NCBI GenBank assembly: GCA_030248135.1
Contig: JASANC010002873.1
Span: forward strand, 1-64,000
Length of the DNA: 64,000 nucleotides
Source: Theristus sp. LFF4_11
Lineage: Eukaryota; Nematoda; Chromadorea; Monhysterida; Xyalidae
Direction of reading: 5' to 3'
Shown here: positions 61,677-64,000 of the stretch, in pieces
Layout of the letters: the number at the start of each line of letters is the position of its first letter
Position numbering within the stretch: the stretch's first letter is position 1
Made by a program: the position numbers and the translations under genes
Notes under the pieces: model-generated
What the model was told of the DNA's origin: nothing
What the model saw: only the letters and a program-made list of their open reading frames with translations
Database searches by the model: none

Positions 61677-63787
61677 CTAAAACGTTGCATTCGGTGGACT
61701 GAGGTAGTATTGGTTGTCTTTTTGAGAGCCGACGTCATCGTCGTCATCGTAGTCGTCATCGTAGTCGTCATCGCCAACCTCATCAACGGGAGCAGCAGTA
61801 GTTGGGCTTGCCGCAGCAGCTGTCTGTGCATCTGAAGCGGCTGTGTTGATCTTCGGTGGTGGCGACGGCGGAGCAACCGTGTTCGGCGTTGCGTAAACTT
61901 CTGCAGTTGTGGGCATCTGAAACGTAAAAAAAACAAGCAGGTATTATTAATGATGATTTTCCTCTGCTAATTCATGTTTTTCAACAAAAAAACTTACAAC
62001 CGGCTGTTCGGCATGCTTTTTCTTTTGACAGAAACGACAAGCGGCTTGTAAAACAAATATTAACAGATGAAACAACGACACAATTGAGGCGCCCAGCGCA
62101 AGACCGATGTGTCCGCCGATCTGCGCGAAGAAGCCATCCCATGTGATCGCTTCTTTCTGTTTCACTTGCGTGAACTGAAACAACAGAAGAATAGATTAAA
62201 AACGGAGTATTTATTTCAGTCTCATGCAATAATGTTCGTACAACAGTAAATGACATTGTCGTGTGTTCGCACCATCAAGTCCGTGTAAGCAACTTGAAGA
62301 AACAAGTTATCGTCCGTGTAGCGATCGGCGTAGCTTTTCGCGTTATTATCCATCTGTCCATTATTGTAATACAGATTTGGCGCCACTTGAGCGAGATCTT
62401 CACCAGCCGCTGTCAGACAAGCGCTCATATTCGCGTGGTATTCAGGACGGAAAAGCAGCTGAAAAAAATATTGCAATATAAACAGTACTTTTGAGTTGAA
62501 TTGATTGACAGGAACTTCAAACTCGCAGTTGAACCGGCGCCGTACCGATAGGTCTTCCGTGCTGTAGGTCTTCGTGCTTGGCAGTGTAAGTGCCCATGAT
62601 ACCAGCGTGCAAAAGGAATCCCGGTACGCCATATACATTTCTAGTAAGAAATCAACTTTTGCTTTGGCACTACATAATATGTGATTGATATTTACTCCGT
62701 TACCCAACGTCGACCAAAATGGTAACTGCTAACCAACCGTTCATATCGGTCGTATCCATCTGGTAGTAATTTATGGCGCCAGGAATGAAAATGGATAACG
62801 GTAAAAAATCTTCAGTCAACTGTAGCAGTATGTTTTTCAGAAGCGGAGACGGAAAGTTGTTATATGTCACTGTGCTACGATAGGACTGAAAGTAAAGCAG
62901 TTATTTAGACGTACAGGACCCGAAATTCTCATTTTGTAAAGCAGAAAAGGCTGTGGTTTAGTTCAGAGATTTTAGTTCAACATTTTCGACGCAATTAGAT
63001 CAAAAGCGAAGTTGAATGAGGCCGAATTCCGCAGAGCAAAATTCAAACAAAACAAAAAAAACGCAAAATTTTGATTCCGCAACTCAATACGCCCCTGTAG
63101 GTAAACAGTTGCATGCAGGACGCGGGAATTCAAAATTGGTAAAGTGATCCGAGTCCCCTACATAGGGCCGAGTCATTTAGGCGACTTTGAATTGCCACAT
63201 AAAGGTTGAAACTACAGCATGGCCGAATAAATACGGCAGTCCTTGTATTCTCCATCAAGGCGGGATCAGTCACAGACTAGGAGTTGTCTTTTTCAAGAAT
63301 GCCAAGATAGTTCCCAATTGTGTGTGCAAGGGAGAAAAATCAAACAGAATAACACGAAAGAATCACAATCAACTAAAAAAACACGTCAAATTGGACACAC
63401 AATTGGGTTTCTGAACGTCTTCTTTCTTTCATTCAAATTTCGCGCGCTCCTTGCACCCTGAAAAAAGCTGCCATGTTTAAGCGGCCATTCCGTAGTTTTC
63501 TTTTCACGTCTGCACACGCATTATTAAGTCGCTTATTAATAAGAACTTAAAAAATTGATATTACTTGTCTGTACAAACAAAGACTGACCACAAACTTGCA
63601 ACGTGGCAAACATAAATCCGTGACGCAGTTGACCATGCGTTGATCGTCGTGCTTAACGCGCTGCACCACGCACTCGCGACCGTAAATGTCGCAGATCTCA
63701 TACGTACTCGGATTCTTGATGAACTCACGGCCAATCAAAAGACCACAGTGGCACGTTTGCAACACCATGCGCAGGAAACATTCGAAG
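61677..63787 (-). CDS. DEG/ENaC (amiloride-sensitive) sodium channel subunit, 5' end outside the window
   Basis: Exons visible in transcript order: 63787-63589, 62885-62738, 62640-62489, 62458-62273, 62174-61998, 61916-61677; 366 residues to the stop, phases consistent. The first visible exon has the extracellular cysteine-rich end (FECFLRMVLQTCHCG, CDIYGREC, CVTDLCLPRC), then SYRSTVTYNNFPSP as in the family's Cys-to-YxxxxxxWP region. The penultimate exon has the pore: TWDGFFAQIGGHIGLALGAS, with the G-A-S selectivity filter, leading into TM2. The last exon is a cytoplasmic tail rich in Pro/Thr/Ala and Asp (DDDYDDDYDDDDD) ending SPPNATF. Exon 2 as seen is preceded by a donor choice (GTCAGT) that could shift by one codon. 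TM1 and the first half lie right of the window. A mechanosensory, acid-sensing or peptide-gated role cannot be told. Confidence 0.86.
63070..63565 (+). repeat. Dispersed repeat interrupted by a TIR element
   Basis: 63070-63212 (GTAAACAGTTGCATGCAGG, CCCCTACATAGGGCCGAGTC, TTGAATTGCCACATAAAGG) and 63495-63565 (GTTTTCTTTTCACGTCTGC, AACTTAAAAAATTGATATTA) are the two halves of the repeat seen whole at 15084-15330. The split is the 63213-63494 element. In an intron of the DEG/ENaC gene. Confidence 0.8.
63213..63494. mobile_element. TIR element, ATGGCCGA family (copy c, nested, inverted)
   Basis: Left end TACAGCATGGCCGAATAAAT, right end GCGGCCATTCCGTA. TA borders both sides, and the uninterrupted repeat at 15236 shows the target had a single site. 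Confidence 0.87.
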
Positions 63788-64000
63788 CTGCAAGCACATA
63801 TGTTGAGACAAGTGACAATGCCCACTTGCCCATTACAATGTTTATTGTGTATTTATTTGCGGAGTCATGCGGATGCGCGAGCGAGCGCAGCGAGCGGTCA
63901 AGCGCATCACGCATTATATGGTTCTACATGGACCTGCGCGTGTTTTCAAAAATTTATGTTTTATTTTTTAAGTTACCGGCAACTCGCGTCACCGTATGGA

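Noticed and set aside
62222..62707. Single 161-codon exon for the DEG/ENaC gene
   Set aside because: The frame is open through the intron between 62489 and 62458 by chance; GT-AG sites and phase give two exons.

Overview
The window is nuclear DNA from a nematode. The evidence is a cuticle-collagen gene with the nematode N-terminal domain, an Arg-Ser-Lys-Arg cleavage site and a DAAYCxCPPR C-terminus; a 5S rRNA gene that reads like the Caenorhabditis one; degenerate TTAGG/TTAGGC-like tracts; and intron-rich genes (4 to 16 exons, GT-AG) whose GC-richer exons sit in AT-rich, repeat-laden non-coding DNA. The species cannot be named from sequence alone. Exon joins were chosen by reading phase and conserved protein sequence, so most gene models below are phase-consistent from start to stop.

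Layout, left to right: a tandem repeat array split by a 766-bp terminal-inverted-repeat (TIR) element (1-1.45 kb); asparaginyl-tRNA synthetase (+, 2.5-7.6 kb, 16 exons); a cuticle collagen (-, 8.2-9.9 kb); an RSPRY1-type RING/SPRY protein (+, 12.7-18.0 kb, 12 exons); a NUDT19-type Nudix hydrolase (-, 19.3-21.2 kb); repeats; a Ly6-like cysteine-rich protein with a long charged insert (+, 23.4-24.4 kb); a 5S rRNA gene (+, 24.7 kb); a MARVEL-domain membrane protein (-, 26.0-27.5 kb); a long gene-poor stretch; a chromodomain + RS-rich + transmembrane protein (-, 32.5-37.7 kb); the proteasome ATPase Rpt1 (-, 39.4-43.2 kb, first exon not found); a repeat block (43.3-49.6 kb) holding an inverted-repeat element with a 19-bp satellite and a 51-bp perfect hairpin; a defective Tc1/mariner-like element; a divergent pair of Ly6-like membrane proteins (-, 50.9-53.1 kb; +, 54.7-56.7 kb); the N-terminal half of glutamate-cysteine ligase (+, 57.7-60.1 kb); and the C-terminal two thirds of a DEG/ENaC channel (-, 61.7 kb to the right edge).

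The genes are ordinary single-copy eukaryotic genes, not an operon or pathway cluster. The most notable items are the chromodomain protein with a C-terminal membrane anchor, a candidate nuclear-envelope heterochromatin tether, and a set of at least five TIR element families that all end in TAC(A/C)G, all use TA target sites, and in three cases can be compared with an empty site inside this same window.
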